From contig NZ_CP109137.1 in the NCBI RefSeq assembly GCF_035918095.1, forward strand, positions 7,008,001-7,072,000: a DNA stretch of 64,000 nucleotides, given 5' to 3'. Position 1 is the stretch's first letter; each line of letters starts with the position of its first letter. The notes beneath the pieces are model-generated. The model had not been told where the DNA came from. It saw only the letters and a program-made list of their open reading frames with translations, and ran no database searches. The stretch comes from Streptomyces sp. NBC_01750 (lineage in GTDB: Bacteria > Actinomycetota > Actinomycetes > Streptomycetales > Streptomycetaceae). Made by a program: the position numbers and the translations under genes. Shown in pieces: positions 26,488 to 35,431 of the stretch.

Positions 26488-27458
26488 CACCTGCAACCGC
26501 CGTGATCACGGGTGTGGGGCTCGCCGTCCCGGGCCTCGACGGGGCCGAGGATCTTCTGCGGCCGCCTTCGGCGGGTGGCGGCTTCGAGCCTGCCACCGGG
26601 CTCAAGGGCCGGGAGATGCGGCACAAGGACCGCGCCTCGCGGCTTGCGCTCCGGTCGGTCGAACCGGCGCTGCGCGATGCGGGCCTGCTGGCGGACGACA
26701 GCGTCTACCACGGACCCGCGCCGTCCACGGCCGTCGTGGTCAGCACCAATTTCGGAAACCTGGACAGTGTCTGCGACTTCGCGGACACCATCGCCGAACA
26801 CACCGTCACCGGGCTGAGCCCGCTGGGCCTTCCGCACACATCCAGCAATGTGATCGCCGGCTGGGTCGCCATTCGTTATGGGATGCGCGGACCGAACATC
26901 ACCGTGTGCAACGGCGGGACGAGCGGAACCGACGCCCTGTACTGGGCCCGGAACCTGATCGCGGTCCGGCGCGCCGACGTCGTCGTCGTGATCGGTGTGG
27001 AGCCGGACACCGAGCCGGCCGCCCGCCTTCTCGCGGACGGCTCGGACCGGCCGATGCTGGACGGCGCGGCGGCGCTCGTCGTCGAGTCGGCCGAGCATGC
27101 CGGGGCCCGCGGCGCCCGCCCGCGTGCCGTGCTCACGGAAGTCGTACGGGAGTCCGGCCTGTCGGCCGCGGTGGACGTGGCCCTGAAAGCGCACGCCGGG
27201 CCCGTCGGGCTGTGGCTCACCGCCCAGGGCACGTCGGTCCCCGCACTGGCCGGGGCCGCGGACATCGGCGCGGTACCGACGGTGGATCTCGCGGCCCGGC
27301 TCGGCCACTGCTCGGGGGCCCTGGGCGTGCTGCAGTGCGCGGCGGGGGTCGCGTACCTCGCCGGGGGCGGGGCCGGCTCGGTCCTGTCGACCAGCGGCGG
27401 CCCCGACGACGATGCGGCCACCGCCCTGCTGCTCACTGCCACCGGTGAGGCGTCATGA
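26484..27458 (+). CDS. Ketosynthase beta (chain length factor-like), pair 2
   Basis: KS homologue of 324 aa. The position of the active cysteine is Gly (TVCNGGTSGTDAL) and the HGTGT motif is replaced (TAQGTSVPA), while a GHCSGALG remnant of the third motif remains. It is therefore a non-catalytic partner of the KS at 25348. Its stop overlaps the start of the third ketosynthase. Confidence 0.85.
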   Translation: MTPATAVITGVGLAVPGLDGAEDLLRPPSAGGGFEPATGLKGREMRHKDRASRLALRSVEPALRDAGLLADDSVYHGPAPSTAVVVSTNFGNLDSVCDFADTIAEHTVTGLSPLGLPHTSSNVIAGWVAIRYGMRGPNITVCNGGTSGTDALYWARNLIAVRRADVVVVIGVEPDTEPAARLLADGSDRPMLDGAAALVVESAEHAGARGARPRAVLTEVVRESGLSAAVDVALKAHAGPVGLWLTAQGTSVPALAGAADIGAVPTVDLAARLGHCSGALGVLQCAAGVAYLAGGGAGSVLSTSGGPDDDAATALLLTATGEAS

Positions 27459-28684
27459 CCGCAGGACACGGCGCAGGGCGCCGGGTCGTCGTCACCGGCC
27501 TGGGCGCGATCTCCTGTCTGGGCGCGGGGGTCCCGGCCTTCTGGCGCGGGCTGGCCGCCGGCGGGAGCCGCCCCGAACCCATGGCCGACCCGGCCGCCCG
27601 CATGCGCAACAGGCGGATGTACCTGGTGCCGCAGGCCGATGTGCCCACGGAGCCTGCCCGGTTGGCCCATGTGCCCCTGGCAGCGGGCCCCCGGATGGCG
27701 GTGGCCGCGGCCCGCGAGGCGGTCGCCGATGCCGGGCTCGATGCCCGTACGCGGGCCGGGCTCCCCGTTGTCATGGGCGTGGAGATGGGTAACGCGGGGA
27801 TGCACGAAGGCCGCCGGGCCGACGGGCCCGGCGGCGCCGCGCCCGTCGGCGGCGACACGGCCTGGTCGCCGATGACGGTCACCTCGGCGGCGGTCGGCGC
27901 GGCGCTCGGCGCCACGGGAGGCAACGTCAGCGTGGGCAACGCGTGCGCCGCCAGCGGTTACGCCGCCGCGCTCGCCGCCGACATGATCCGCAGCGGGGAG
28001 GCCGACATCGTCCTCACCGGCGGCGCGGAAGGCCCCACCCGGGTGGGCATGGGTGTCTTCAACCGTCTGGGCGCTCTCGACTCCGACCGCTGCCGCCCCT
28101 TCGACCTGCACCGACAGGGCACCGTCTTCGGCGACGGCGCCGCCATGCTGGTCCTCGAATCGGCGGAGAGCGCCGCACGCCGCGGAGCCACCCCGTACGC
28201 GGAACTGGCGGGCGCCGCGTGGAGCTGCGACGCGCACCATCCGACGGCGCCCGACCCCAGGGGCACACAGGCGTCCCGGAGCATTCGCCAGGCGCTCACG
28301 GAAGCCGGCCTGACCGGCTCGGACATCGGCGCGGTCGTCCCGCACGGCACGGGTACGCCGCTGAACGACGTCGTCGAGAGCCGGGTGCTGAACGAGGTGT
28401 TCGGGGACCGGAGTCCCCGACTTCCGCTGTTCAGCCTCAAAGCCATGATCGGGCACACCGCCGGGGTCGCCGGCGCCTTCGGCTGTCTGACCGCCGCGCT
28501 GCTTCTGCACCACCGCACGGTCCCGGCGAACGCGCCGCTGGACGAGCAGGACCCCGAGTGCCCCGTATGGCTCCCGCAGAAGGAGTCCGTACCCCTGTCG
28601 GGGCGTGCGGTTCTGGTCAACTCCTACGCGTTCGGCGGGAACAACGTGTCCGTCGTGCTCGCCGGGGCGGAGGGAGCCGCATGA
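27455..28684 (+). CDS. Ketosynthase alpha, pair 3
   Basis: Beta-ketoacyl synthase of 409 aa with catalytic Cys164 in SVGNACAASGYAAA and histidines in VPHGTGTPLND and AMIGHTAGVAG. All catalytic residues are present. It is coupled by ATGA overlaps to the preceding and following KS-like genes. Having a third active KS suggests that separate heterodimers handle different stretches of chain growth, or a second chain. Confidence 0.9.
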   Translation: MTAGHGAGRRVVVTGLGAISCLGAGVPAFWRGLAAGGSRPEPMADPAARMRNRRMYLVPQADVPTEPARLAHVPLAAGPRMAVAAAREAVADAGLDARTRAGLPVVMGVEMGNAGMHEGRRADGPGGAAPVGGDTAWSPMTVTSAAVGAALGATGGNVSVGNACAASGYAAALAADMIRSGEADIVLTGGAEGPTRVGMGVFNRLGALDSDRCRPFDLHRQGTVFGDGAAMLVLESAESAARRGATPYAELAGAAWSCDAHHPTAPDPRGTQASRSIRQALTEAGLTGSDIGAVVPHGTGTPLNDVVESRVLNEVFGDRSPRLPLFSLKAMIGHTAGVAGAFGCLTAALLLHHRTVPANAPLDEQDPECPVWLPQKESVPLSGRAVLVNSYAFGGNNVSVVLAGAEGAA

Positions 28685-29649
28685 CCGGTCTCGATGTGCT
28701 CGGACTCGGTGTCGTACTGCCCGGTGCGGACAAGCCGGCCGACGCCCTGGCGGTGTCCGCCGCGCCCGCACCCGGCTGGTTCGATGTCACGGCTGCCCTG
28801 CCCGGTCGCGGATACAGGCGACTGCCCGCCGCCTGCCAGTACTTGCTCGCTGCCGCCGGGAACGCCCTGGACGACGCGGGCGCGGCACCGGCCTCGACCC
28901 CGGCCGAACGGCTCGGTGTCGTCGTCGGCACCAACAACGCCGGTATGGCGCTGATGGACGAGCAGGACCGCACCATCCTCGACCTGGACGCGGACGGGAT
29001 CAGTCCGATCACCGCGCCCTATTTCGCGATGAGTCTGTTCGCGTCCCGGCTCGCGGTCGAACACACGATCCACGGATTCACCCTCACGACGAACTCGCCG
29101 CGGACCGCGGGTTTCGACGCGGTCCAGGCCGGCGCTCGCGCGCTGGCCTGCGGCCGGGCGGACCTCGTCATCGTCGGCGCGACCGAGGAAACACTGCCGG
29201 ACAGCGAGCCGGGCGCCGAAGGCAGTGACATCGGTGCCGTCGCCCTGGTCTGCGCCCGGGCCACGGGCGCGCCCAACCCCGCGGCCTACGGCACCTGTCG
29301 TATGCGTAACGCCTTCCTCGCACCCGGCGTCGCGCCCGCCGTCGCGCTCGACGAAACCTGGGCGGCACTGACCGCCGACGGGCCGCGGCCGCGCCATGTG
29401 CACGCGGTTCTCGACGACTCGCCCACGGGCCGGGCCGTCCTCGACTGGGTGGACGGCAAGGCGGCCGAGGTCTCCGTCTCCCCGGCCGGCCCCGGCTGTC
29501 TGTCGCCGATGCGCCATGTGGCCGCGCTGCTCGGTGCCGGGAGCGGTCCCGACCGCGTCGTCGTCACCGCCGCAGCCGAGGGCAACGTGGCGTTCCTGCG
29601 ACTGACAAATTTCCCTGACAACCACCCTCAGCTGCACGGGAGTCGGTAA
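28681..29649 (+). CDS. Ketosynthase beta (chain length factor-like), pair 3
   Basis: KS homologue of 322 aa. Alignment to its neighbour places Pro at the position of the active cysteine (TTNSPRTAGFDA), and the C-terminal histidine motifs are missing. It is the most degenerate of the three partners. The ATG at 28681 overlaps the stop of pair-3 KS; an upstream extension of the frame is the shadow of that gene. Its stop shares one base with the enoyl reductase start. Confidence 0.82.
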   Translation: MTGLDVLGLGVVLPGADKPADALAVSAAPAPGWFDVTAALPGRGYRRLPAACQYLLAAAGNALDDAGAAPASTPAERLGVVVGTNNAGMALMDEQDRTILDLDADGISPITAPYFAMSLFASRLAVEHTIHGFTLTTNSPRTAGFDAVQAGARALACGRADLVIVGATEETLPDSEPGAEGSDIGAVALVCARATGAPNPAAYGTCRMRNAFLAPGVAPAVALDETWAALTADGPRPRHVHAVLDDSPTGRAVLDWVDGKAAEVSVSPAGPGCLSPMRHVAALLGAGSGPDRVVVTAAAEGNVAFLRLTNFPDNHPQLHGSR

Positions 29650-30446
29650 TGATTACTGAGATCCAGGGGTCCTGGTCCCTCGTCCTCGGCGTGTCCAGTG
29701 GCTTCGGACGGGCGACAGCACGCGCGCTCGCGGCCCGCGGCGGAAACATCATCGGAGTCCACTTCGACACCTCCGACGGAGCCGAGGCCGCGGCGAAGTT
29801 CGCCGGCGAACTGCGCGACCTCGGGGTGTCCGCCCACTTCTTCAACCTCAACGCGGCCAGCGCCTCCACCCGTTCCGAGGTGATTACCCAAGCCGCCGAG
29901 CTGACGGGCGCCCAAGGGGTGCGGATCGTCCTGCACTCGCTCGCCTTCGGCTCACTGCTGCCCTTCGTGCCCACCCCCGAGAAGCCGGAGGTGATCACTT
30001 CCAGGCAGATGGCGATGACTGTCGACGTCATGGCCCACAGCCTCGTGTACTGGGTCCAGGACCTTCTCGCGGCAGGACTTCTGCCCCGTGGAGCGAAGAT
30101 CTACGGCATGACCAGTGCGGGCAGCACCCAGGTCCTGGACAGCTACGGAGCGGTCTCCGCGGCCAAGGCCACGCTGGAGGCTCATCTGCGCCAGCTCGCC
30201 GCCGAACTGGCCCCGCGCGGTGTGGCGGTCAACGCGCTCCGGGCCGGCACCACCCTGACGCCCGCCCTCGACAAGATCCCGAACAGCGCCGAGTACGCCG
30301 AACTGTGCCGTGCGCGCAATCCCCACGGGCGGCTCACCGAGCCGGAGGACGTCGCAGAGGCGATCGTCCTGCTGTCGATGAGCGATTCGTCCTGGCTCAC
30401 GGGCAACGTGATCGGCGTCGACGGCGGCGAACTGCTCACCGCATGA
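29649..30446 (+). CDS. FabI/FabL-like enoyl-ACP reductase
   Basis: SDR-fold protein of 265 aa. It departs from classical SDRs in the way enoyl-ACP reductases do: nucleotide motif GVSSGFGRATARALA, HSLAFGSLLPF in the middle, and a Tyr-x6-Lys active site (SYGAVSAAKATLE) instead of Tyr-x3-Lys. It would reduce a 2-enoyl thioester, so at least one saturated unit is expected in the product. It directly follows the third KS-beta. Some family members act as atypical ketoreductases, so activity is not certain. Confidence 0.8.
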   Translation: MITEIQGSWSLVLGVSSGFGRATARALAARGGNIIGVHFDTSDGAEAAAKFAGELRDLGVSAHFFNLNAASASTRSEVITQAAELTGAQGVRIVLHSLAFGSLLPFVPTPEKPEVITSRQMAMTVDVMAHSLVYWVQDLLAAGLLPRGAKIYGMTSAGSTQVLDSYGAVSAAKATLEAHLRQLAAELAPRGVAVNALRAGTTLTPALDKIPNSAEYAELCRARNPHGRLTEPEDVAEAIVLLSMSDSSWLTGNVIGVDGGELLTA

Positions 30447-30490
30447 CTGCTCAGCACACGACTGCTCACCGCATGACCGCTCACCGCACA
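30431..30490. repeat. Imperfect 30-bp tandem duplication
   Basis: The block at 30431-30460 recurs at 30461-30490 with few changes; the first 17 bases (ACTGCTCACCGCATGAC) are identical. The first copy contains the last codons and stop of the enoyl reductase gene. Slippage has lengthened the spacer before the ACP gene. Confidence 0.85.
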
Positions 30491-30550
30491 ACCGCCGTCC
30501 CGGCCGGGGCGGAAGCGCACCTGCACATCTCCGCGAAGGGAACCACACCC

Positions 30551-30829
30551 ATGTCCGAGAACACCACGTCCACCGCCGGCCTCGACCTCGACGAGCTGCG
30601 CACGATCGTCGCCGACGCCCTCGAACTCCCCACGGAAGAAGTCACGGACGAGGCGCACTTCGTGAACGACCTCCAGGTGGACTCGCTGATGGCTCTCGAG
30701 ATCGTCGTGAATCTGGAGAAGCGATACGGCATCAAGGTCGCCGAGTCCGACTTCAAGGAGCTCACCAACGTGCTCCAGGTCCACGGACTCGTCGAATCCA
30801 AGCTCAAGGAACAGGCCCACGCCGCCTGA
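30551..30829 (+). CDS. Acyl carrier protein (second of the cluster)
   Basis: ACP of 92 aa with the phosphopantetheine serine Ser45 in LQVDSLMALEIVVNLE. The ATG at 30551 is preceded by GAAGGGAAC; the frame is open further upstream (to 30305) but that part overlaps the reductase gene and the duplicated repeat and is not ACP-like. Having two different ACPs suits a pathway with separate starter and elongation carriers. Confidence 0.92.
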   Translation: MSENTTSTAGLDLDELRTIVADALELPTEEVTDEAHFVNDLQVDSLMALEIVVNLEKRYGIKVAESDFKELTNVLQVHGLVESKLKEQAHAA

Positions 30830-30946
30830 GCGACGGGCCTCCTCACGGGCGGTGGGCCCGGCACTTCGCACCACACCGGGCCCACGCCCCGGAGCCGCCC
30901 CCCGGCCCCCGTCCCTCTCCCACCCAGCCAACCGAAAGGCACTGAC

Positions 30947-31693
30947 ATGTCAGACAGTCATCGTCCTGTCGCCCTCGTCTCCGGCGGCTCCCGGGGCATC
31001 GGGCGGGCCGTGGTGATCCGGCTCGCCCGGGACGGCTACGACGTGGCGTTCTGCTACCGCTCCGACGCGGAGGCCGCCGACCAGGTGGTGAAGGAAGCCA
31101 CCGAACTCGGAGCACGTGTGGCCGCCCGCCGGGTCGACGTCTCGGACCCCGCCGCGGCCCGCGCCTTCGTGGAGCTCATGGAATCCGAACTCGGGCCCCT
31201 GGACGCCGTCGTCACCTCCGCGGGCGTCACCCGTGACAATCCGCTCGTGCTGATGCGAGACGAGCAGTGGCGGGACGTCATCGCCACCAACCTCGACGGT
31301 ACGTACAACATCTGCCGGGCTGCGGTCTTCTCCCTGATGAAGCGGCGCACCGGGACGATCACCACCCTGTCCTCGGTCGCCGGGGTCCACGGCAACGCCA
31401 CCCAGTCCAACTACTCGGCGTCCAAGGCGGGCATCATCGGCTTCACCCGGGCGCTCGCGAAGGAGTGCGGCAAGTACGGGATTCGCGTCAACTCGGTCGC
31501 GCCCGGACTCATCGAGACGGACATGACCGCGGCGCTGTCCGGCGAGGCCAGGGAGAGCATCCTGGGGAAGATCCCGCTGGCCCGCTTCGGTTCCCCGGAC
31601 GACGTCGCCGACCTGGTGTCCTTCCTGGTCTCCCCGCGTGCGGGCTACATCAGCGGCCAAGTGCTCGGCGTGGACGGCGGGCTGGTCGTCTGA
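30947..31693 (+). CDS. 3-oxoacyl-ACP reductase (FabG-like ketoreductase)
   Basis: SDR ketoreductase of 248 aa that reduces beta-keto groups to beta-hydroxyls. It shows VSGGSRGIGRAVV, TSAGVTRDNPLVLM (a FabG hallmark), the catalytic SNYSASKAGIIGF and VAPGLIETDM. CCGAAAGGCACT precedes the ATG. With the enoyl reductase and ACPs this gives a reducing type II PKS. A clear dehydratase gene was not found in the cluster. Confidence 0.92.
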   Translation: MSDSHRPVALVSGGSRGIGRAVVIRLARDGYDVAFCYRSDAEAADQVVKEATELGARVAARRVDVSDPAAARAFVELMESELGPLDAVVTSAGVTRDNPLVLMRDEQWRDVIATNLDGTYNICRAAVFSLMKRRTGTITTLSSVAGVHGNATQSNYSASKAGIIGFTRALAKECGKYGIRVNSVAPGLIETDMTAALSGEARESILGKIPLARFGSPDDVADLVSFLVSPRAGYISGQVLGVDGGLVV

Positions 31694-31724
31694 GCCCCGC
31701 GCCGGCCCGCTTCGAGGAGATCCC

Positions 31725-32633
31725 GTGAGCAAGCAGCTGATGGCGGTGTGCGCCGCGCCCCTGGTCGCGACCCGTGCGGCGTACTCCGCTTTCCATCCAC
31801 CCCGTACCGCGCAACGACGGAGACCGGACCAATTCGGTCTCCAGACCGAGGAGTTGACCATCGCCGCCCCCGGCCGCACCCGCCTCAGCGCCTGGCTGTG
31901 CCGGGGGGACCCGGGCCGGGTGGTGCTTCTCGGTCACGGCCTCGGGCTGGAGAAGTCCCGCAGTCTGCCGTACGCCCGCTTCCTTCACCGGGGCGGATAC
32001 ACGGTGCTGCTCTTCGACTTCCGCAATCACGGTGACAGCTCCCAGGACCGCGGTTTCGCGGGATTCGACCGGCGCTTCGCCGAGGACGCCGTCGCGGCGG
32101 CCACCCACCTCCGGGCCATGCCGGAATTCGCCGAAGCCCGCCTGGCCCTCTACGGATTCTCGCTGTCCTCGTTCGCGATGCTGCGCGCGCTCGCCGCGTT
32201 GCACGGCGCGGTCCACGCCGTGGTGTGCGACAGCGGCCCCGCCTGCGATCCGCCCGCGATCTCCCCGAACCTGCTGCGCTCAGGGCTGCTGCCCGTCCCC
32301 GCCGTCATGCGGGAAGCCCCTGCCCGGCCCGTGGTGGAGTACGTGTTCCGCATGCTCAATCACATCACGATGGGCGCCTCGGGCGACTGGCCTCCGACGC
32401 CGGACCGGCCGGCCTACGCCACCACCCCGATGCTGTTCATCGCCGGCGGCGCGGACTCCGTCGTACCTGCCGACGAGATCCTGCGCCTGGCGCGCCCGTA
32501 CCCGCGCGCCGAGACCCTGGTCGTTCCCGGTGCGAAACACCTGCGCGCGATGTGGACCGACAAGGACCAGTACACGTCGACCGTCCTCGAATTCCTCGAG
32601 CGTTGCCTCGACCCGACGAAAGCGGTGCGCTGA
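31725..32633 (+). CDS. Alpha/beta hydrolase
   Basis: Hydrolase-fold protein of 302 aa: oxyanion region LLGHGLGLEKS, nucleophile serine in YGFSLSSFAML, acid in IAGGADSVVPADE and histidine in VPGAKHLRAMW. It is likely to hydrolyse an ester, amide or thioester, for instance releasing the chain. The GTG start at 31725 is supported by GAGGAGA 5 bases upstream; the longer open frame reaches back into the ketoreductase gene. It overlaps the next gene by TGATG. Confidence 0.82.
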   Translation: MSKQLMAVCAAPLVATRAAYSAFHPPRTAQRRRPDQFGLQTEELTIAAPGRTRLSAWLCRGDPGRVVLLGHGLGLEKSRSLPYARFLHRGGYTVLLFDFRNHGDSSQDRGFAGFDRRFAEDAVAAATHLRAMPEFAEARLALYGFSLSSFAMLRALAALHGAVHAVVCDSGPACDPPAISPNLLRSGLLPVPAVMREAPARPVVEYVFRMLNHITMGASGDWPPTPDRPAYATTPMLFIAGGADSVVPADEILRLARPYPRAETLVVPGAKHLRAMWTDKDQYTSTVLEFLERCLDPTKAVR

Positions 32634-33694
32634 TGCGACTGGGCCTGAACCTGCGCTACTTGGGAAACCTGGGCGCGGGGCCCGACCCCAAAGCCTCGGC
32701 GCTCTACGTCCAGGAGGCCGAGCAACTCGGCTTCTCCGTGGCGTGGACGGCCGAGGTGTTCAGCTCCGACGCGGTGTCCCTGCTCGGCTGGCTCGCCGCG
32801 CACACCAGCAGGATCGACCTCGGCACCGCGGTGATGCAGATCCCGGCCCGCACCCCCACCATGACGGCGATGACCGCAGCGACCCTCGACATCATTTCCG
32901 GCGGTCGTTTCCGGCTCGGTCTCGGCGTCTCCGGGCCACAGGTCTCGGAAGGGTGGCACGGCGCCCGGTTCGACCGGCCGCTGGCACGCACCCGCGAGTA
33001 CATCGACGTGGTGCGCCTCGCGCTGCGCCGGGAGGACGTCGCGTACGACGGCGAGTACCACCGACTGCCTCTGCCGGACGGGCCCGGCAAGGCGCTGCGC
33101 CTCGGGACCCGCCCGCTCCGCAAGGACGTCCCGGTGTATCTGGCCGCTGTGGGGCCACGCAATACGACACTCGCCGGGGAGATCGCGGACGGCTGGCTCT
33201 CGGTGTTCTTCCAGCCGGAGTCCGGTGCCCTGCACCTGGCGAATCTGCGCGCCGGACGGGAGAAGCGCGGCAAGGACCTCACCGGGTTCGACGTCGTCGC
33301 GACGGTGCCCGTCGTGGTGGGCGACGACCTCGCGGAGTGCGCCGACCGGGTCCGGATGTACACCACCCACTACCTCGGCGGCATGGGGTCACGCGGGCAG
33401 AACTTCTACAACAGCCTTGCGGTCCGCCTCGGTTACGCGGATGCCGCACGCCGTGTACAGGAGCTGTACCTGGCCGGCAAACCACGCGAGGCGGCGGCGG
33501 CCGTACCCCAGGAGTTCCTGGAACGCACCGCTCTGCTGGGCCCGGTCGACCGGATCGCCGACGGCCTGCGCGCCTACGCCGAAGCGGGCGTGACGACCCT
33601 GTCCGCCATGATCTTCCCCGAGAACACGCCCGACGGGGTGCGCAGTCTGCGGGCGATCACCGAGGCATTCGAGAAGTCGGGGGCCGGCGGGTGA
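32633..33694 (+). CDS. LLM-class F420/flavin-dependent oxidoreductase
   Basis: Luciferase-like TIM-barrel protein of 353 aa. It has the LGLNLRY opening, AVMQIPARTPTMTAM, and GGRFRLGLGVSGPQVSEGWHG, typical of F420-dependent oxidoreductases of actinobacteria. It would carry out a hydride-transfer redox step on the product or an intermediate. The start overlaps the hydrolase stop. Confidence 0.88.
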   Translation: MRLGLNLRYLGNLGAGPDPKASALYVQEAEQLGFSVAWTAEVFSSDAVSLLGWLAAHTSRIDLGTAVMQIPARTPTMTAMTAATLDIISGGRFRLGLGVSGPQVSEGWHGARFDRPLARTREYIDVVRLALRREDVAYDGEYHRLPLPDGPGKALRLGTRPLRKDVPVYLAAVGPRNTTLAGEIADGWLSVFFQPESGALHLANLRAGREKRGKDLTGFDVVATVPVVVGDDLAECADRVRMYTTHYLGGMGSRGQNFYNSLAVRLGYADAARRVQELYLAGKPREAAAAVPQEFLERTALLGPVDRIADGLRAYAEAGVTTLSAMIFPENTPDGVRSLRAITEAFEKSGAGG

Positions 33695-33740
33695 TACCCG
33701 GCCTTCCGCACCACGCACCGTCCGGGAAAGGACTCCCCTC

Positions 33741-34922
33741 GTGTACGACGTCATAGTGGTGGGCGCACGCTGCGCCGGGGCCCCGACGGCCATGCTCTTC
33801 GCCCGGGCCGGCTACCGCGTCCTGATGGTGGACAAGGCCCGCTACCCCCGCGACACCATGTCCACCCTCTACATCCATCAGCCCGGTGTGGCCCTGCTCC
33901 AGCGGTGGGGCATCCTCGACGCGGTCACGGCCACCGGCTGTCCGCCGATGGAAAAGGCCCGCCACCAGGTGGCGGACGTCCGGCTGGAGGGGTGCTCGTG
34001 GCCCGTCGACGGAATCAGCGCCGCCTACGCGCCCCGCCGCTATCTGCTGGACCGGATCCTCGCCGACGCGGCTGTCGCGGCCGGCGCGGAGTTCCGGGAG
34101 CAGTGCACGGTGGACGACCTCCTCTTCGAGGGGGACCGGGTGGTCGGGGTCGGCATCCGGACCGCGGCCGGACGGTCCGAGGAACGCGCCCGGCTGGTGG
34201 TCGGTGCGGACGGCATGCGGTCCAAGGTGGCGGCGCTGGCCGGTGCGCCCGTCGTCTGTGAAGACCCCCTGATGACGTGTGTCTACTACAGCTTCTGGTC
34301 GGGCCTGCCGACCGGCTTCGAGGTGTACCAGTCGACCGGACGGTGGGCGGGTTTCGTGCCCACCAACGACGGGCTGACGCTCGTGGGAACGTACTTCCCG
34401 CAGTCCGAGTTCGACACCGTACGGGCGGATGTCCGGCGCGCGTTCCTCGGCAATGTGGCCGCCGCCGCGCCCGGTCTGGACGAACGGCTGGCAGCCGCCA
34501 CCCAGGAGGACCGGCTCTACGGAACCGGTGACCAGCGGAATTTCTTCCGGCAGGCATCGGGCCCCGGCTGGGCGCTCGTGGGCGACGCGGGCCACCACAA
34601 GGACTCGATCACGGGCAAGGGCATCACCGACGCCTTCCGGCAGGCGACGGCCCTGACGGGCTGTGTTGCGGACGGCCTGCAGGACCGGCCCCGGCTGGAC
34701 GCCGCGCTGCGCCGATACGCCATCGACCGCGACGAGTTGGTCATGGACGGCTACCGGGACACCCTGGCGGTGGCCGAGCTCCGGCCGAATCGCCGTCTGG
34801 CGCTGATGCGCGCCATCGCGGACGATCCGGTGATGATCGAGCGTTTCTTCTCCACCGTCTCCGGAGCGTGCCCGTCCAGTGAACTGATCACGCCGGAGTG
34901 GCGAGAACGGGCGCGGGCCTGA
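33741..34922 (+). CDS. FAD-dependent oxidoreductase/monooxygenase
   Basis: Flavoprotein of 393 aa with the FAD motif VVGARCAGAPTAMLFAR at the N-terminus, VVGADGMRSKV in the middle and WALVGDAGHHKDSITGKGI near residues 280-300, resembling geranylgeranyl-reductase-like and p-hydroxybenzoate-hydroxylase-like enzymes. Hydroxylation of the aromatic unit is plausible. It starts at GTG 33741 after GGGAAAGGA and is the last gene of the rightward operon, ending just before a strong hairpin. Confidence 0.82.
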   Translation: MYDVIVVGARCAGAPTAMLFARAGYRVLMVDKARYPRDTMSTLYIHQPGVALLQRWGILDAVTATGCPPMEKARHQVADVRLEGCSWPVDGISAAYAPRRYLLDRILADAAVAAGAEFREQCTVDDLLFEGDRVVGVGIRTAAGRSEERARLVVGADGMRSKVAALAGAPVVCEDPLMTCVYYSFWSGLPTGFEVYQSTGRWAGFVPTNDGLTLVGTYFPQSEFDTVRADVRRAFLGNVAAAAPGLDERLAAATQEDRLYGTGDQRNFFRQASGPGWALVGDAGHHKDSITGKGITDAFRQATALTGCVADGLQDRPRLDAALRRYAIDRDELVMDGYRDTLAVAELRPNRRLALMRAIADDPVMIERFFSTVSGACPSSELITPEWRERARA

Positions 34923-34945
34923 CCGGCTGCTTCACCACGGGACCT

Positions 34946-34975
34946 CCACCGGGCCGCTGTCGCGGCCCGGTGGAT
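34946..34975. terminator. Bidirectional hairpin terminator
   Basis: Thirteen-base perfect arms at 34946-34958 and 34963-34975 enclose a 4-base loop. It lies between the convergent FAD enzyme and thioesterase genes. Confidence 0.88.
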
Positions 34976-34980
34976 CCGTG

Positions 34981-35406
34981 TCAGAGGCCGAACACGCCAG
35001 GGTCCGAGGCCACGGCGCGGAAGTACTCGCGCGGGTCGGCGACCAGCTTGCGTGCCTTCAGGTCGAGCAGACCGCCGACGTTGAAGACCTCGGCCACGAG
35101 GGTGTTGTCGTCCGTACGGTGGAAGGTCTGCTCCACCCGGAACGACTTGCCCTCCCCGAAGATGAAGGCGCAGGTGATGTCGACGTCATCACCCGCGACC
35201 ACCTCGCGGTGGTACCTGATCGTGCTCTCCAGATTGATCGGGCCGACGCCCTTCGCCAGCAGTGCGTTCTGCTCGATGCCGGCGGCCCGCAGCAACTCCC
35301 AGCGCGCGTGCTCCGCATGCTGCAGATACACATTTCCATTGAGGTGGCCCTGGGCATCCGTCTCGTAACCGCGGACGGTAACTCGCACAGTAAACAGGTC
35401 TGCCAT
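34981..35406 (-). CDS. Hotdog-fold acyl-CoA/ACP thioesterase
   Basis: 4HBT-family thioesterase of 141 aa with the signature YETDAQGHLNGNVYLQHAEH. It may hydrolyse the finished or aberrant acyl thioester; a hotdog dehydratase role is conceivable because no other dehydratase is visible. The ATG at 35406 has GAAGGG 6 bases upstream; the open frame reaches 35448, overlapping the regulator gene. It lies 25 bases after the LuxR regulator on the same strand and is probably co-transcribed with it. Confidence 0.85.
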   Translation of the reverse strand: MADLFTVRVTVRGYETDAQGHLNGNVYLQHAEHARWELLRAAGIEQNALLAKGVGPINLESTIRYHREVVAGDDVDITCAFIFGEGKSFRVEQTFHRTDDNTLVAEVFNVGGLLDLKARKLVADPREYFRAVASDPGVFGL

Positions 35407-35431
35407 GAAAATCCCTTCAGAACGGCGCCCT

